IMG/VR virus record: IMGVR_UViG_3300009104_000054
Coordinates: 1 to 37,231 of that record
Length of the DNA: 37,231 nt
DNA from: a virus
Strand: one strand, 5' to 3'
The notes beneath the pieces were generated by a model that was not told where the DNA came from, made no database searches, and saw only the letters and a list, made by a program, of their open reading frames with translations. The position numbers and the translations under genes are program-made. Below are positions 8,021 to 15,107 of the stretch, piece by piece. Within the stretch, counting starts at the first letter, position 1. Each line of letters opens with the position of its first letter.

Positions 8021-9613
8021 CTAATATCCCATGAACATCCCCTGCGGTATCGAGTCCTGCTCAAAATTCCTCTCGGCATCGTCCATAATATCCTCAAGCG
8101 AAGGACGGGTAATGGCGTTGAAATGCTCCCAGCTTCCCCCAATTCCGCCGCCACAAGCAATACAACCCATTACCGCGTCCGCCCTGTCGGGACTATCCAA
8201 ACCCCTCGCTCGCATAGAGTCCTTCCTCTCCAACCCTAACTTCCCCGTCCGGCTAACCTCAGCTCGCCTTGTCACCATCTGCTGGTGAAGCATCTGGTCA
8301 TCCGGTAAAATTATCTCACGCTTCTCAACAGCCCTTGCAGCCGTGTGCCACATCTCCGCACTCCGGTTCGCGTAGCGGTCATCAAACGGCTTCGCCCCGA
8401 AGTTAACCCTGTGTATGTCATACCCCGCATCCATCAAAGCATCGCACAATGGCAAACCCAGTCCCCCTTCATCAGCATAAATCTCGTCCTGAGTCAAGCC
8501 ATGTTTTTTAATAAGTGAAATTATTTTGCCTATAGTTGTGTTCGTGTTCTTTTCCCGCCAGCAAACCATGTCCATTACCTTGTTGCCCTGCCGCATCGCA
8601 AACACACATTCATCACCGCCAGCAGCGAAGTCTATGAAGGCAACACGCATCCCCAACTCCAGCTCAGGCGGGTTCTGCAAACACTCCTCCAAACTCTTCA
8701 GGTTCAAGACCAACCCGTCCGCACTGTCATCAACGAACTCACCGTAAATCATTGACCGCACCAACGGACTATTCTCACCGTACAACTCTATCTGAGACTC
8801 AATCCATTCCTTCGTCAAATGTGGACAGTCATAAGCCGTAACAGTATGGCACTTCCAAAACTTGCGCTTCTTGGTAAACGACTCATAGAACTCCCCAGCC
8901 GCAGCCCCCGGACTCGACATCACCAGCAATCGACTGGGCTGACATCTGGCTATGGCTGTGAAGATGGAATCTGGGACGGTCTTCGCCTCATCAACAATCA
9001 TCAACAGATTCTCTGTCGGCCCCTGCCTGTGCCAACCCTCGAACTTGCCGGGATCGTTCGTGCTAAACCCAATCGCCCTAGACCCATTCGCATAGTGCAA
9101 CTCGTTACTCGTGATCCTCCATCCCTGACCCAAACCCCCAACAAACTTTCTGAGTGTCGGCCAGAGCTGCCCCTCGACCTGACGCCAGACACCCGCAGTC
9201 GTCACAACCAGACTGTCAGGGAACCTGACCATGTGCCACAGGATCGAACTCGCCGCAACCACACTCGTCTTGCCGCTTCCGTTCGCAGCCTTTAAGGCAA
9301 CGCGACTCTCCTTCTCATTCAAGTCCGTCAACACTTTCCGCTGCCAATCATAGGCATCCATCTGCAAAAACGTCTTGGGAAAGTTCTCAAGCAGACTCGC
9401 CTCCTCAAGCGCATCGTGATCCTTCGCAATCCGCTCAAGCGCAGCTCTGGACTTCTTCTCACTTGGGGAAAGGATCAGGGAAGGTGCAGGAGCTTTCTTA
9501 ACCTTCTTGGTCGGCAAAACCACATCGAACTTCCCGGCTTTAGGCTTGGGGCCAGTTCGCTTTATCTTGGGCTGCTTCTTCAGCAGCTTCAACTTCTTCT
9601 CCTTGTCACTCAC
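8021..9613 (-). CDS. terL: Terminase large subunit
   Basis: This 530-aa protein is the packaging motor. An N-terminal basic tail is followed by the ATPase domain, with Walker A ANGSGKTS (residues 110-117), Walker B LLMIVDEA (203-210) with its catalytic acidic residue, and coupling motif LLVMSSPG (229-236). The nuclease domain has the expected acidic residues: D328 in AFIDFAAGGDE, D381 in IYADEGGLG, and D479 in SPDRADAVMG. Every key residue is present and the length is normal. Its start overlaps the end of the 72-aa gene upstream. The type of packaging (cos, pac or direct repeat) cannot be read from this alone. Confidence 0.96.
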   Translation of the reverse strand: MSDKEKKLKLLKKQPKIKRTGPKPKAGKFDVVLPTKKVKKAPAPSLILSPSEKKSRAALERIAKDHDALEEASLLENFPKTFLQMDAYDWQRKVLTDLNEKESRVALKAANGSGKTSVVAASSILWHMVRFPDSLVVTTAGVWRQVEGQLWPTLRKFVGGLGQGWRITSNELHYANGSRAIGFSTNDPGKFEGWHRQGPTENLLMIVDEAKTVPDSIFTAIARCQPSRLLVMSSPGAAAGEFYESFTKKRKFWKCHTVTAYDCPHLTKEWIESQIELYGENSPLVRSMIYGEFVDDSADGLVLNLKSLEECLQNPPELELGMRVAFIDFAAGGDECVFAMRQGNKVMDMVCWREKNTNTTIGKIISLIKKHGLTQDEIYADEGGLGLPLCDALMDAGYDIHRVNFGAKPFDDRYANRSAEMWHTAARAVEKREIILPDDQMLHQQMVTRRAEVSRTGKLGLERKDSMRARGLDSPDRADAVMGCIACGGGIGGSWEHFNAITRPSLEDIMDDAERNFEQDSIPQGMFMGY

Positions 9614-9824
9614 AGCTCACTTCGCCCTGCGTCTCAATCCAAACGTGCGCCCCGCAACTCAGCGGTTTATCAGGTCGATACACCACACAGCTCGGCCCGT
9701 CAATCTTAACCGAGTGCGCGTAGACATTCGTCTTATAGGTCTTGACCGTCAAAACAGGATCATTACTCCCGTTTTTCCGATTGGCCTTGATGATGTGCTG
9801 GTTGACGTGAATGACCGTCTTCAC
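9606..9824 (-). CDS. Conserved small phage protein between terminases (72 aa)
   Basis: A GTG start overlaps the small terminase stop by one base (TAGTG). The sequence MKTVIHVNQHIIKAN with a later VVYRPDKPLSCGAHVWIET belongs to a short conserved phage family that I recognise by pattern: HVNQH near the start and a YRPDKPLxCGAxVWIET end. Its function is not established. It is probably a compact beta-rich protein. Location between the two terminase genes suggests expression with packaging genes. Confidence 0.8.
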   Translation of the reverse strand: MKTVIHVNQHIIKANRKNGSNDPVLTVKTYKTNVYAHSVKIDGPSCVVYRPDKPLSCGAHVWIETQGEVSCE

Positions 9825-10204
9825 TAATTGCGCTGCTTAACGCGCTCCGGAATCGAAGACAACTGCGACAGCAACTCTGGTGAGATAGTGCTTTTCGGAG
9901 CTGCCGCTCCACTCGCTGCCGTCTTCTGACTCCAGTGCGGGAAGCGGGATTGCAGGAAAGCCAATGCCAACTTCCCATCCCGACTCTCCATTATCTTCCT
10001 CACCAGTGCCTCCTCAGCTTGAGCTTGTGCCGCCATCACCTGCGCGTTTAACTTCGGCTTCTCCTTCCGAAGCCTCTCCAACCTGCGCGGTGATATTCCA
10101 CAAGCCCCACAAGCCGCCGTCAAACTCAACCCCAACGACAGCTTCTCCAAGAACATCTTCAAGGTGTCCCCAGTCAAATTCTTCTTGACGGATATGTCAG
10201 CCAT
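9824..10204 (-). CDS. terS: Terminase small subunit
   Basis: The ATG at 10204 gives 126 aa. A longer frame upstream runs through very GC-rich non-coding DNA and is not credible. Residues about 20-55 form a helix-turn-helix of the small terminase/Nu1-like type (SLTAACGACGISPRRLERLR). A helical region that could oligomerise follows (NAQVMAAQAQAEEALVRKI), then a Pro/Ser/Ala-rich linker and a short C-terminal helix likely to contact the large subunit. The protein would recognise the packaging site, which may lie just upstream in the repeat-rich gap. It is the first gene of the late block; no strong Shine-Dalgarno site precedes it. Confidence 0.8.
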   Translation of the reverse strand: MADISVKKNLTGDTLKMFLEKLSLGLSLTAACGACGISPRRLERLRKEKPKLNAQVMAAQAQAEEALVRKIMESRDGKLALAFLQSRFPHWSQKTAASGAAAPKSTISPELLSQLSSIPERVKQRN

Positions 10205-10312
10205 TTCAAAAAGGTACCACAAGTTGAAAATGTGTCCAGTATTTTGAGGGGGGTGGATATATACACGACACACGCGGGGGGTCGTGGTCCCCCGTCGTCG
10301 GCTCCGGGCCCG

Positions 10313-10510
10313 CCGCGCCCCGCTCGCCCGCGCCCGCGCCCCGCTCGCGCCCCGGCTTGAAAGGACACACGCGCCGCGCCGCGCCAAACCAAACCAGTTC
10401 ACCGCCGGGGGCAATGTTGGCGGGGGGAAAGGAAGATTGCCCCCTGTCCCGGCCCAAATTGCCCCGCTCTTAATAGAGCCCGGATACCATCCCGCCCCGC
10501 TTGCCCCGCT
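10313..10510 (+). repeat. GC-rich direct repeats (GCCCCGCT iterons)
   Basis: A 15-base direct repeat CCGCGCCCCGCTCGC occurs at 10313-10327 and 10334-10348, a 21-base period of about two helical turns. The core octamer GCCCCGCT recurs three more times by 10510. Tandem sites beside the small terminase gene fit a terminase recognition region; iterons also fit an origin. The octamer also appears singly inside genes, so only the clustering is remarkable. Confidence 0.55.
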
Positions 10511-10698
10511 TTGGCCCCGGCAAAACCGAATCGCCTGTAAGCGTTTGCCTAATACCATTACCGCGCTCGAATTTACGATGCGTTAGAACGCAACGTCGCG
10601 CCAGCAATGGCCAATTGCGCTTTTCATCCAATGCCCCCGGTAAAGCCTGAAATCCTGCTAGCATCTACCATGCCAAGTGATACCATTTGCGGTATTAC

Positions 10699-10707
10699 TT
10701 ATTCACA
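10699..10707 (+). promoter_or_regulatory. DnaA-box match TTATTCACA
   Basis: A perfect match to TTATNCACA lies in the divergent intergenic region. The phage encodes a DnaA domain IV protein at 22200, which raises the chance that the site is used. One such match per genome is expected by chance. Confidence 0.4.
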
Positions 10708-10773
10708 CCCTGTTAATTCTTTTTGAAGAAACAGCTTGAACCCAAAGGGGTTTAGGTTTAGGCTTTCCTTGAC

Positions 10774-11226
10774 ATGAAAAACGAAACAGCAAACCAAACC
10801 GACCCACTGAACAAACCCACAGACAGCGGATACACTTGGTATCAAGACGAGTTTTATAGACTATGCCAAATTGACGACGAAAAAATCAGGAATAAGGCGA
10901 AGGAGCAATTCCACACACTTAATAACGCTGGCACTCCCGCCAGTCATTGGAACCCAAAAGCAGAAACAAGCAATATGAAAAACTCATACGAAATCAAAAC
11001 CAAGAAACTGGAAAACGGCAACGGATTTATTTACGCGACAATTATAAACGGTTGCGAACATTGGGAGCGGCCCAACCAAGACATTGGAGAAACGTACGAA
11101 AATCAGCTCGGCTTTTCAAAGGAAAGCGACGCAATACTAGCAGCGGCCAAGTGCATAGTGCAGGAACTGCGCGGAGCCGAGCAATACGAGCAACATGAGG
11201 AAAATTTATTAAGATACGAGCAATAA
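10774..11226 (+). CDS. First early-block protein, unknown (150 aa, or 83 aa from an inner start)
   Basis: I do not recognise this protein. From the ATG at 10774 it begins MKNETANQTDPLNKPTDSGY. A short frame starting TTG after an AACAGC motif (about 10733) ends in ATGA overlapping this start, which favours 10774. A second start at 10975 (MKNSYEIKTKKLENGNGFIY) is preceded by AGAAACAAGCAAT, nearly identical to the leader of the gene at 14605. The real product may therefore be only the 83-residue C-terminal part. That part looks like a compact alpha/beta domain (IYATIINGCEHWERP, then a helix with DAILAAAKCIVQELRGAE). Either reading precedes the ArdC gene and is likely expressed with it. Confidence 0.65.
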   Translation: MKNETANQTDPLNKPTDSGYTWYQDEFYRLCQIDDEKIRNKAKEQFHTLNNAGTPASHWNPKAETSNMKNSYEIKTKKLENGNGFIYATIINGCEHWERPNQDIGETYENQLGFSKESDAILAAAKCIVQELRGAEQYEQHEENLLRYEQ

Positions 11227-11259
11227 AAACCCAAAACCCAAAACAGGAAACAGCAACCA

Positions 11260-12264
11260 ATGAAAACCAAAACAAAAAAGACGGTCTATCAAATCATCAC
11301 CGACCGCATTATCAAGGCACTCAAAGACGCAATCGCCAAGGGCGAGAGCGCACCATGGCACAAGCCATGGGCAACAAATGGCGCGTACCCAATCAACTAC
11401 AATACCCAAAAGAATTACCGGGGCGTCAATGTGTTCTTGCTTCACATGATGGGCTATGAATCGCCCACATGGCTCACCTTCAAACAAGCCAAAGAGGCGG
11501 CGGTAAAAGAGGCGCGTGCAGATGGGCGCGACATAGAAGAAACAACCAAGCCCACAAAATGGGGCACGAAATCCACGTACACAGAAGACGGTGAACCATT
11601 CAAGGGCGGAGTAAAGAAAGACGAGAAGGGAACTCCCGTTGTCTTTTGGAATTGGATAATGAAAGACGCCAATGGCAAGACAACCAAAGACGAGAAGCAA
11701 TGCGTTAAGAAAATCCCTTTCCTGAAATACTTCACCGTATTCAATATAGCGCAATGCGATGGCGTCGCGGACAAATGGGAAAAGCCTGAAGGCAAAGACC
11801 ACGAGCCCATCAAGGCGGCGGCGGATATAGTCGCGGACATGCCAAACGCGCCAACGATTGAACACAAAGAGGCGCGTGCATATTACAAGCCCGCATCGGA
11901 TACGGTGAACATGCCCCGCTTGGCATTGTTCGACACGCCAGAAGAATACCACAGTACACTATTCCACGAGCTGGTGCATAGTACCGGGCACGCATCGCGC
12001 CTTAATCGCGACGGTGTAACGGGCACGGTTCAATTTGGTTCACAGAATTACAGCAAAGAGGAATTGATTGCTGAGATGGGCGCGGCAATGTTATGCGGCG
12101 TCGCGGGCATAGACAACCAAGCCCTGAATGATAATAGCGACGCATACATGCGGGGCTGGATTAGTAAGCTCAATGATAATCCTGAGATGGCAGTTCTTGC
12201 CGGGGCACAAGCCCAAAAGGCGGCGGACTATATCCAAGATATTAAGCACGATAATAAGGGCTAA
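11260..12264 (+). CDS. ardC: ArdC-like antirestriction protein
   Basis: This 334-aa protein has the two-domain plan of ArdC. Residues about 5-150 are the N-terminal single-stranded-DNA-binding domain, with APWHKPWATNGAYPINYNTQ and a NYRGVNVFLL segment. The C-terminal part is a zincin metallopeptidase domain with HELVHSTGH at 236-244; two His ligands and the catalytic Glu are intact, and E272 in ELIAEMGAAML is the likely third ligand. ArdC proteins shield incoming DNA from type I/II restriction on plasmids and phages. The start has a GGAAACAGC leader. It is the earliest recognisable gene of the early block, fitting a need right after DNA entry. Whether protease activity is needed is not decided by sequence. 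Confidence 0.92.
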   Translation: MKTKTKKTVYQIITDRIIKALKDAIAKGESAPWHKPWATNGAYPINYNTQKNYRGVNVFLLHMMGYESPTWLTFKQAKEAAVKEARADGRDIEETTKPTKWGTKSTYTEDGEPFKGGVKKDEKGTPVVFWNWIMKDANGKTTKDEKQCVKKIPFLKYFTVFNIAQCDGVADKWEKPEGKDHEPIKAAADIVADMPNAPTIEHKEARAYYKPASDTVNMPRLALFDTPEEYHSTLFHELVHSTGHASRLNRDGVTGTVQFGSQNYSKEELIAEMGAAMLCGVAGIDNQALNDNSDAYMRGWISKLNDNPEMAVLAGAQAQKAADYIQDIKHDNKG

Positions 12265-12269
12265 TGTTG

Positions 12270-12322
12270 GCAGATCACGGCACGCCTTGCGAGGCGTGCC
12301 CTATCTGCTCGCATGATGCGAG
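12270..12322 (+). other. Two adjacent hairpins after ardC
   Basis: GGCACGCCT / AGGCGTGCC pair perfectly over 9 bp around a TGCG loop (12279-12300). Outside it, GCAGAT / ATCTGC add 6 bp. A second hairpin, CTCGC-atgat-GCGAG, follows at 12308-12322. No T-run follows. It lies six bases after the ardC stop and before the next gene. It may cap the ardC message, cause partial termination, or be a processing site. Confidence 0.55.
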
Positions 12323-12345
12323 ACAGTAAAACGAAAGTAAACAGC

Positions 12346-12699
12346 ATGAAAACAGGATACGAAAAAGAGATGGAACAAATGCCCCGCTCATTTGAGGGCG
12401 ATATAATGGGCGGCAAGGTTAGCTTTGAAAAGCAATGGAAAGCACTCACTCCACTAGGGGAAAGGCGATGGGATGAATTCGAAAAGGCCGGGTTAAAGTA
12501 TTACTTTATGCCTGACTTTATAGAGTGGCAAGACTGCCCGGACGCTGAGGGATACGCAAGCGCAATTGACTTGGGCGACAAATGGCGGGCGGAAAGATTT
12601 GCGAAAAGTATTTCCGATAATCAAGCGCGGATTGTAGGCAACGACGGGCACGGCTGGGTTGTTGCAATGGAATTTAATCACGAGCCGTTGCACTATTAA
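12346..12699 (+). CDS. Unknown early protein (117 aa)
   Basis: The start at 12346 is chosen because GTAAACAGC directly precedes it, the same leader used by the next gene. An upstream ATG at 12313 falls inside a hairpin. The protein is rich in Trp, Tyr and Phe (GLKYYFMPDFIEWQDCPDAE) and has mixed charge. It looks like a small globular domain, without signal peptide or known motif. Small genes next to ardC in phages and plasmids are often counter-defence or host-takeover genes, but nothing shows this directly. Confidence 0.72.
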   Translation: MKTGYEKEMEQMPRSFEGDIMGGKVSFEKQWKALTPLGERRWDEFEKAGLKYYFMPDFIEWQDCPDAEGYASAIDLGDKWRAERFAKSISDNQARIVGNDGHGWVVAMEFNHEPLHY

Positions 12700-12734
12700 A
12701 CACCAAACCAAAACAACTAACGAAAGTAAACAGC

Positions 12735-13043
12735 ATGGAATACAAAGACACAAAAAAACAAGGGGCAAGCATGGATAGCCGGAACCTCGGAGGCTTTACG
12801 CTTTTGCAAATCTACCCATACCCGGATTACACCACGGTACTAATGAAAAACGGCGTGCCGATTCAGACATTCAAAGACCACATAACAGCACAGCAAATGA
12901 TGGAGGTCTATCAACGAAACGAAAGACAAGCCTATAACCTAATGGCAAGCGCGGTTGATGGATGGAAAGACATCTCAATTGAACACGGCAAAACCCAGCA
13001 AGAACATTACAAACGCGCTAACGTAGACCTGCACTGGAGATAA
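12735..13043 (+). CDS. Unknown early protein (102 aa)
   Basis: The start is preceded by CGAAAGTAAACAGC, the same leader as at 12346. The N-terminal half has beta-type sequence (LGGFTLLQIYPYPDYTTVLM) with GVPIQTF. The C-terminal half is helical and charged, ending in DLHWR. No family is recognised. A second ATG twelve codons in (MDSRNLGGF) is possible, but it lacks the leader. Confidence 0.7.
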   Translation: MEYKDTKKQGASMDSRNLGGFTLLQIYPYPDYTTVLMKNGVPIQTFKDHITAQQMMEVYQRNERQAYNLMASAVDGWKDISIEHGKTQQEHYKRANVDLHWR

Positions 13044-13153
13044 ACAACAAAAGCCCGTTAATGGCGGGAAGAAACAGCAACGAAACACCCGCCAAACCCA
13101 ATGGGCCGAGCGGGTAGAGAATAACAAGACAACGAAATAAGGAACAGCATAAA

Positions 13154-13519
13154 ATGAAAAGCACACTATCAGTAAACGAGACTCAAGACCTACTACTACA
13201 GGACGACAACGCCGCTTGGAGTTACAACGGGGCGAAAGCACTGGCCGAATGGTTGGACAATCTGGACGAGGAATGCGGAACAGAAACAGAGTTTGACCGG
13301 GTGTCAATCCGCTGCGAGTTCAGCGAGTACGACAGCGCACTGGATGCCGCCACACAACAAGGCGGCTTTGAACCGGACGAGGACAGCGACGGCGACGAGA
13401 ACGAAGCCGCCGCACTGGAATGGTTGCAAGACCGGACGATTGTCATAGAGTTTGAAGCTAACACCGGGGACATTGAAAACCTCCGGTCAACCGGGACAAT
13501 AATCATGCAGGACTTTTAG
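13154..13519 (+). CDS. Highly acidic early protein; possible DNA mimic (121 aa)
   Basis: This 121-aa protein has 31 Asp/Glu and only 6 Lys/Arg, a net charge near -25. Acidic residues are spread over the length and concentrated in a FEPDEDSDGDENEAAALEW segment. The N-terminus (SVNETQDLLLQDDNAAWSY then GAKALAEWL) and the end (IIMQDF) resemble a recurrent family of phage/plasmid accessory proteins whose function I do not know. Acidic DNA mimics such as Ocr and ArdA block restriction enzymes, and this gene lies one kilobase from ardC. A mimic role is inference. The leader is AAGGAACAGC. The 110-base gap upstream holds a degenerate leader copy and weak hairpins. Confidence 0.78.
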   Translation: MKSTLSVNETQDLLLQDDNAAWSYNGAKALAEWLDNLDEECGTETEFDRVSIRCEFSEYDSALDAATQQGGFEPDEDSDGDENEAAALEWLQDRTIVIEFEANTGDIENLRSTGTIIMQDF

Positions 13520-13521
13520 TC

Positions 13522-13530
13522 TGTGAATAA
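13522..13530 (-). promoter_or_regulatory. DnaA-box match (TGTGAATAA on plus strand)
   Basis: The exact reverse complement of TTATTCACA lies just after the stop of the acidic protein gene, inside an 11-base repeat CTGTGAATAAC that recurs at 13849-13859. It could bind DnaA or the phage DnaA-like protein, or only be a shared junction sequence. Confidence 0.35.
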
Positions 13531-13552
13531 CCTAGCAAGGGGACAAAACACA

Positions 13553-13858
13553 ATGAACCCACACAACCAAACAGACTACATTGCCAGACACTTCGACGAA
13601 AAAGGGCGCGGAATGTCTTGGCCATCGGATGAAAAGGACTCGACGGTTATGATAATTCAGTCGAAGGACTACCGCCCCGGCTACGTTTTCGGGGAGCGAA
13701 TAATACTGAGACGTATTGAAGGCAGCACACCACGAGACCCGCTGCAATGGGAGACAATCTCCGAGGCAGAGCTGGAGGCACTGGGGCCAACGGACGAAGA
13801 GAGAAGGCGGGCATTGGATACTGTATTCGATGACGACAACCCGACAGCCTGTGAATAA
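13553..13858 (+). CDS. Unknown early protein (101 aa)
   Basis: The ATG at 13553 has AAGGGG about ten bases upstream. A GTG at 13523 in the same frame is less likely. The protein begins MNPHNQTDYIARHFDEKGRG and has a central beta-rich part (VMIIQSKDYRPGYVFGERII) and an acidic helical end. No known motif was found. It lies between two copies of the CTGTGAATAAC repeat; the second overlaps its stop codon. Confidence 0.72.
   Translation: MNPHNQTDYIARHFDEKGRGMSWPSDEKDSTVMIIQSKDYRPGYVFGERIILRRIEGSTPRDPLQWETISEAELEALGPTDEERRRALDTVFDDDNPTACE
13850..13858 (-). promoter_or_regulatory. DnaA-box match, second copy (TGTGAATAA)
   Basis: This is the same 9-mer as at 13522, spanning the stop codon of the 101-aa gene. 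With the 10699 site it makes three perfect matches of identical sequence (N = T) in 3.2 kb of the early block, more than chance would give. Confidence 0.35.
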
Positions 13859-13865
13859 CTTTATC

Positions 13866-13894
13866 TTGTAAAGCCAAGCCGCTTAGCGTATAAG
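13866..13894 (+). promoter_or_regulatory. Sigma-70-like promoter
   Basis: TTGTAA and TATAAG are separated by exactly 17 bases. They match the -35 consensus at 4 of 6 and the -10 consensus at 5 of 6. The site lies in a 63-base gap before the gene at 13922, about 28 bases ahead of its start. It would give an internal early transcript made by host polymerase. Confidence 0.5.
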
Positions 13895-13921
13895 TACAAC
13901 CAGCGAAAGGAACAGCAGCAA

Positions 13922-14284
13922 ATGAAAACAAAACTAGAAGCACGCGCTGAGAAGCGACTAAAGCAAGTGAACAAACTGGTGGGAAGACTGAAGCACATTG
14001 ACACAGCCCTCCTCTGGCCTATGAACATAATGAATTGGGGGTCGGGCGGCTCATACGGGCAACCGTATGTATTGGTAACACCACTGACAATGGCGGACAA
14101 AATGAAAACGCCGCAACCAAAGAAGGCGGACACTGAAGCACGGGCGGCATGGGATAAGACGCACGCTTGGCATCAGGGGCAGTTAATGCAAAGAGTCCGG
14201 GCGAAACTACACGCCGCCGGGATCACATACTACGCTTATCGGAATCGTCCGGTGAGTCAGTCCATAATTGTAAAAGTCAAATAA
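13922..14284 (+). CDS. Unknown early protein (120 aa)
   Basis: The leader AAAGGAACAGCAGCAA precedes the ATG. The N-terminus is a basic helix (KLEARAEKRLKQVNKLVGRL). A segment with WPMNIMNWGSGGSYGQPYVL follows, then a second basic helical region (QLMQRVRAKLHAAG) and a beta-like end (SQSIIVKVK). The charge suggests nucleic acid contact. No family is recognised. It is the first gene after the internal promoter. Confidence 0.72.
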   Translation: MKTKLEARAEKRLKQVNKLVGRLKHIDTALLWPMNIMNWGSGGSYGQPYVLVTPLTMADKMKTPQPKKADTEARAAWDKTHAWHQGQLMQRVRAKLHAAGITYYAYRNRPVSQSIIVKVK

Positions 14285-14296
14285 GGAGGGTGAATA

Positions 14297-14542
14297 ATGC
14301 CACTAGATAAACAGCAGAAACAGAGGCTACAGGAACGCCTCAAGAGAAACACACTCACCAGAGCGTTGCTTAATTACGAGCAACTCCTGCGTAACGGAGA
14401 CGACATGCACGCCTCACAGGTAAAGGGGTTTGTCGACGGGGGATGCGTAAGCCATCGCGTCCTTATTGGCATGGACGGGGAGAGGTTCAGGACGACGGAA
14501 GAAGTTATGGTGAAAACGCTGCTGAGAGAATTGCAGCAATGA
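14297..14542 (+). CDS. Unknown small early protein (81 aa)
   Basis: A good AAGGAGG site lies nine bases upstream of the ATG. The N-terminal 30 residues are a strongly basic helix (DKQQKQRLQERLKRNTLTRA). The middle has a short turn-rich part (GFVDGGCVSHRVLIGMDGER), and the C-terminus is helical. It may be a small nucleic-acid-binding protein. It is unusual in this part of the genome in using a classical Shine-Dalgarno site. Confidence 0.7.
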   Translation: MPLDKQQKQRLQERLKRNTLTRALLNYEQLLRNGDDMHASQVKGFVDGGCVSHRVLIGMDGERFRTTEEVMVKTLLRELQQ

Positions 14543-14604
14543 GCCAACACAATTACCCTTGGCTAGGTCAAGGGAGACAGCAACCAAAGAAAGAAACAAG
14601 CAAC

Positions 14605-14907
14605 ATGAAAACAAAACGAACGGAACTGAAAACCAAACCCGAAGTGGAGATCCACACCGGGGACAAGCACAACACAACTTACCAGATTTACATAGTGAAT
14701 CCCGGCGAGCGTGTAAAGATAACGAACCACAAAAGTATGTGGTTTCCGTATGACCCATGCGACACAACTCCGTCGCTGGTCTATGTCCGGTTAAGTTCGA
14801 TGGGCATAGAGGCAGAGGAGTGTGACGTTAACGACGCCAGTAAATGGGCGTGGATTCAGAAGCTCATGCAAGAGGGCTTGAACCAGCACAATAAGGGGGG
14901 CGAATAA
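14605..14907 (+). CDS. Unknown early protein (100 aa)
   Basis: The start at 14605 follows AAAGAAACAAGCAAC, nearly the same leader as the inner start at 10975. An in-frame extension to 14443 would overlap the previous gene heavily and is rejected. The protein is beta-rich (TTYQIYIVNPGERVKITNHK, then LVYVRLSSMGIEAEE), followed by a C-terminal helix with WAWIQKLMQEGL. No family is recognised. Its stop overlaps the next start (TAATG). Confidence 0.72.
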   Translation: MKTKRTELKTKPEVEIHTGDKHNTTYQIYIVNPGERVKITNHKSMWFPYDPCDTTPSLVYVRLSSMGIEAEECDVNDASKWAWIQKLMQEGLNQHNKGGE

Positions 14908-15107
14908 TGACAGCAAAAGAAACAAAGCAACAAGACATAATTGAACACGTTCAAGAACACGCCTTATTTTATGAGGCGCAGGAAAAAGAACCTTACGCAG
15001 TCATCTGGGACGATGAAACATTCTGGGCAGCAGAACCGCATGAGCTGGTAAAGCTCATCGTAGCGCATGAGAAGAAGATCGCAGCAGCGAAGGGAGGCGA
15101 AGCATGA
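14907..15107 (+). CDS. Unknown small early protein (66 aa)
   Basis: The start overlaps the upstream stop by one base and has AAGGGGGG upstream. The short, mostly helical and acidic protein has an aromatic core (EPYAVIWDDETFWAAEPHEL) and a Lys/Ala-rich C-terminus. The role is unknown. It is coupled to the next gene by ATGA. Confidence 0.65.
   Translation: MTAKETKQQDIIEHVQEHALFYEAQEKEPYAVIWDDETFWAAEPHELVKLIVAHEKKIAAAKGGEA

Larger units (their letters stand above)
10205..10773. other. Divergent intergenic region; candidate origin and/or packaging site
   Basis: This is the largest gene-free stretch. It lies between divergent early and late blocks. Bases about 10270-10400 are far more GC-rich than the rest. 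Five plus-strand copies of GCCCCGCT occur at 10317, 10338, 10461, 10494 and 10503. Short hairpins lie at 10466-10479 (GCTCT TAAT AGAGC) and 10579-10592 (TGCGT TAGA ACGCA). A DnaA-box match lies at 10699-10707. Just before the first early gene, AACCC-aaag-GGGTT forms a small stem (about 10739). Open frames here have extreme Arg/Pro/Ala composition and are not believed. Early and late promoters must lie here, but I found no convincing consensus. Confidence 0.6.

Noticed and set aside
10284-10586. Open frames on both strands in the GC-rich gap, including an N-terminal extension of the small terminase
   Set aside because: Open length comes from lack of AT-rich stop codons. The products are Arg/Pro/Ala/Gly runs and no ribosome site precedes them.
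10687-10717. Sigma-70 promoter for the early block (TTGCGG ... GTTAAT)
   Set aside because: Only 3 and 4 of 6 positions match and the spacing is 19, which is not better than chance in this AT-rich stretch.
11209-11952. Minus-strand open frame of 247 codons opposite ardC
   Set aside because: It is Cys/Phe/Arg-rich nonsense opposite a gene with all catalytic motifs intact.
14443-14604. Upstream extension of the gene at 14605
   Set aside because: It would overlap the previous gene by 100 bases. The AACAAGC leader in it encodes the apparent ETSN residues, the same as at 10975.
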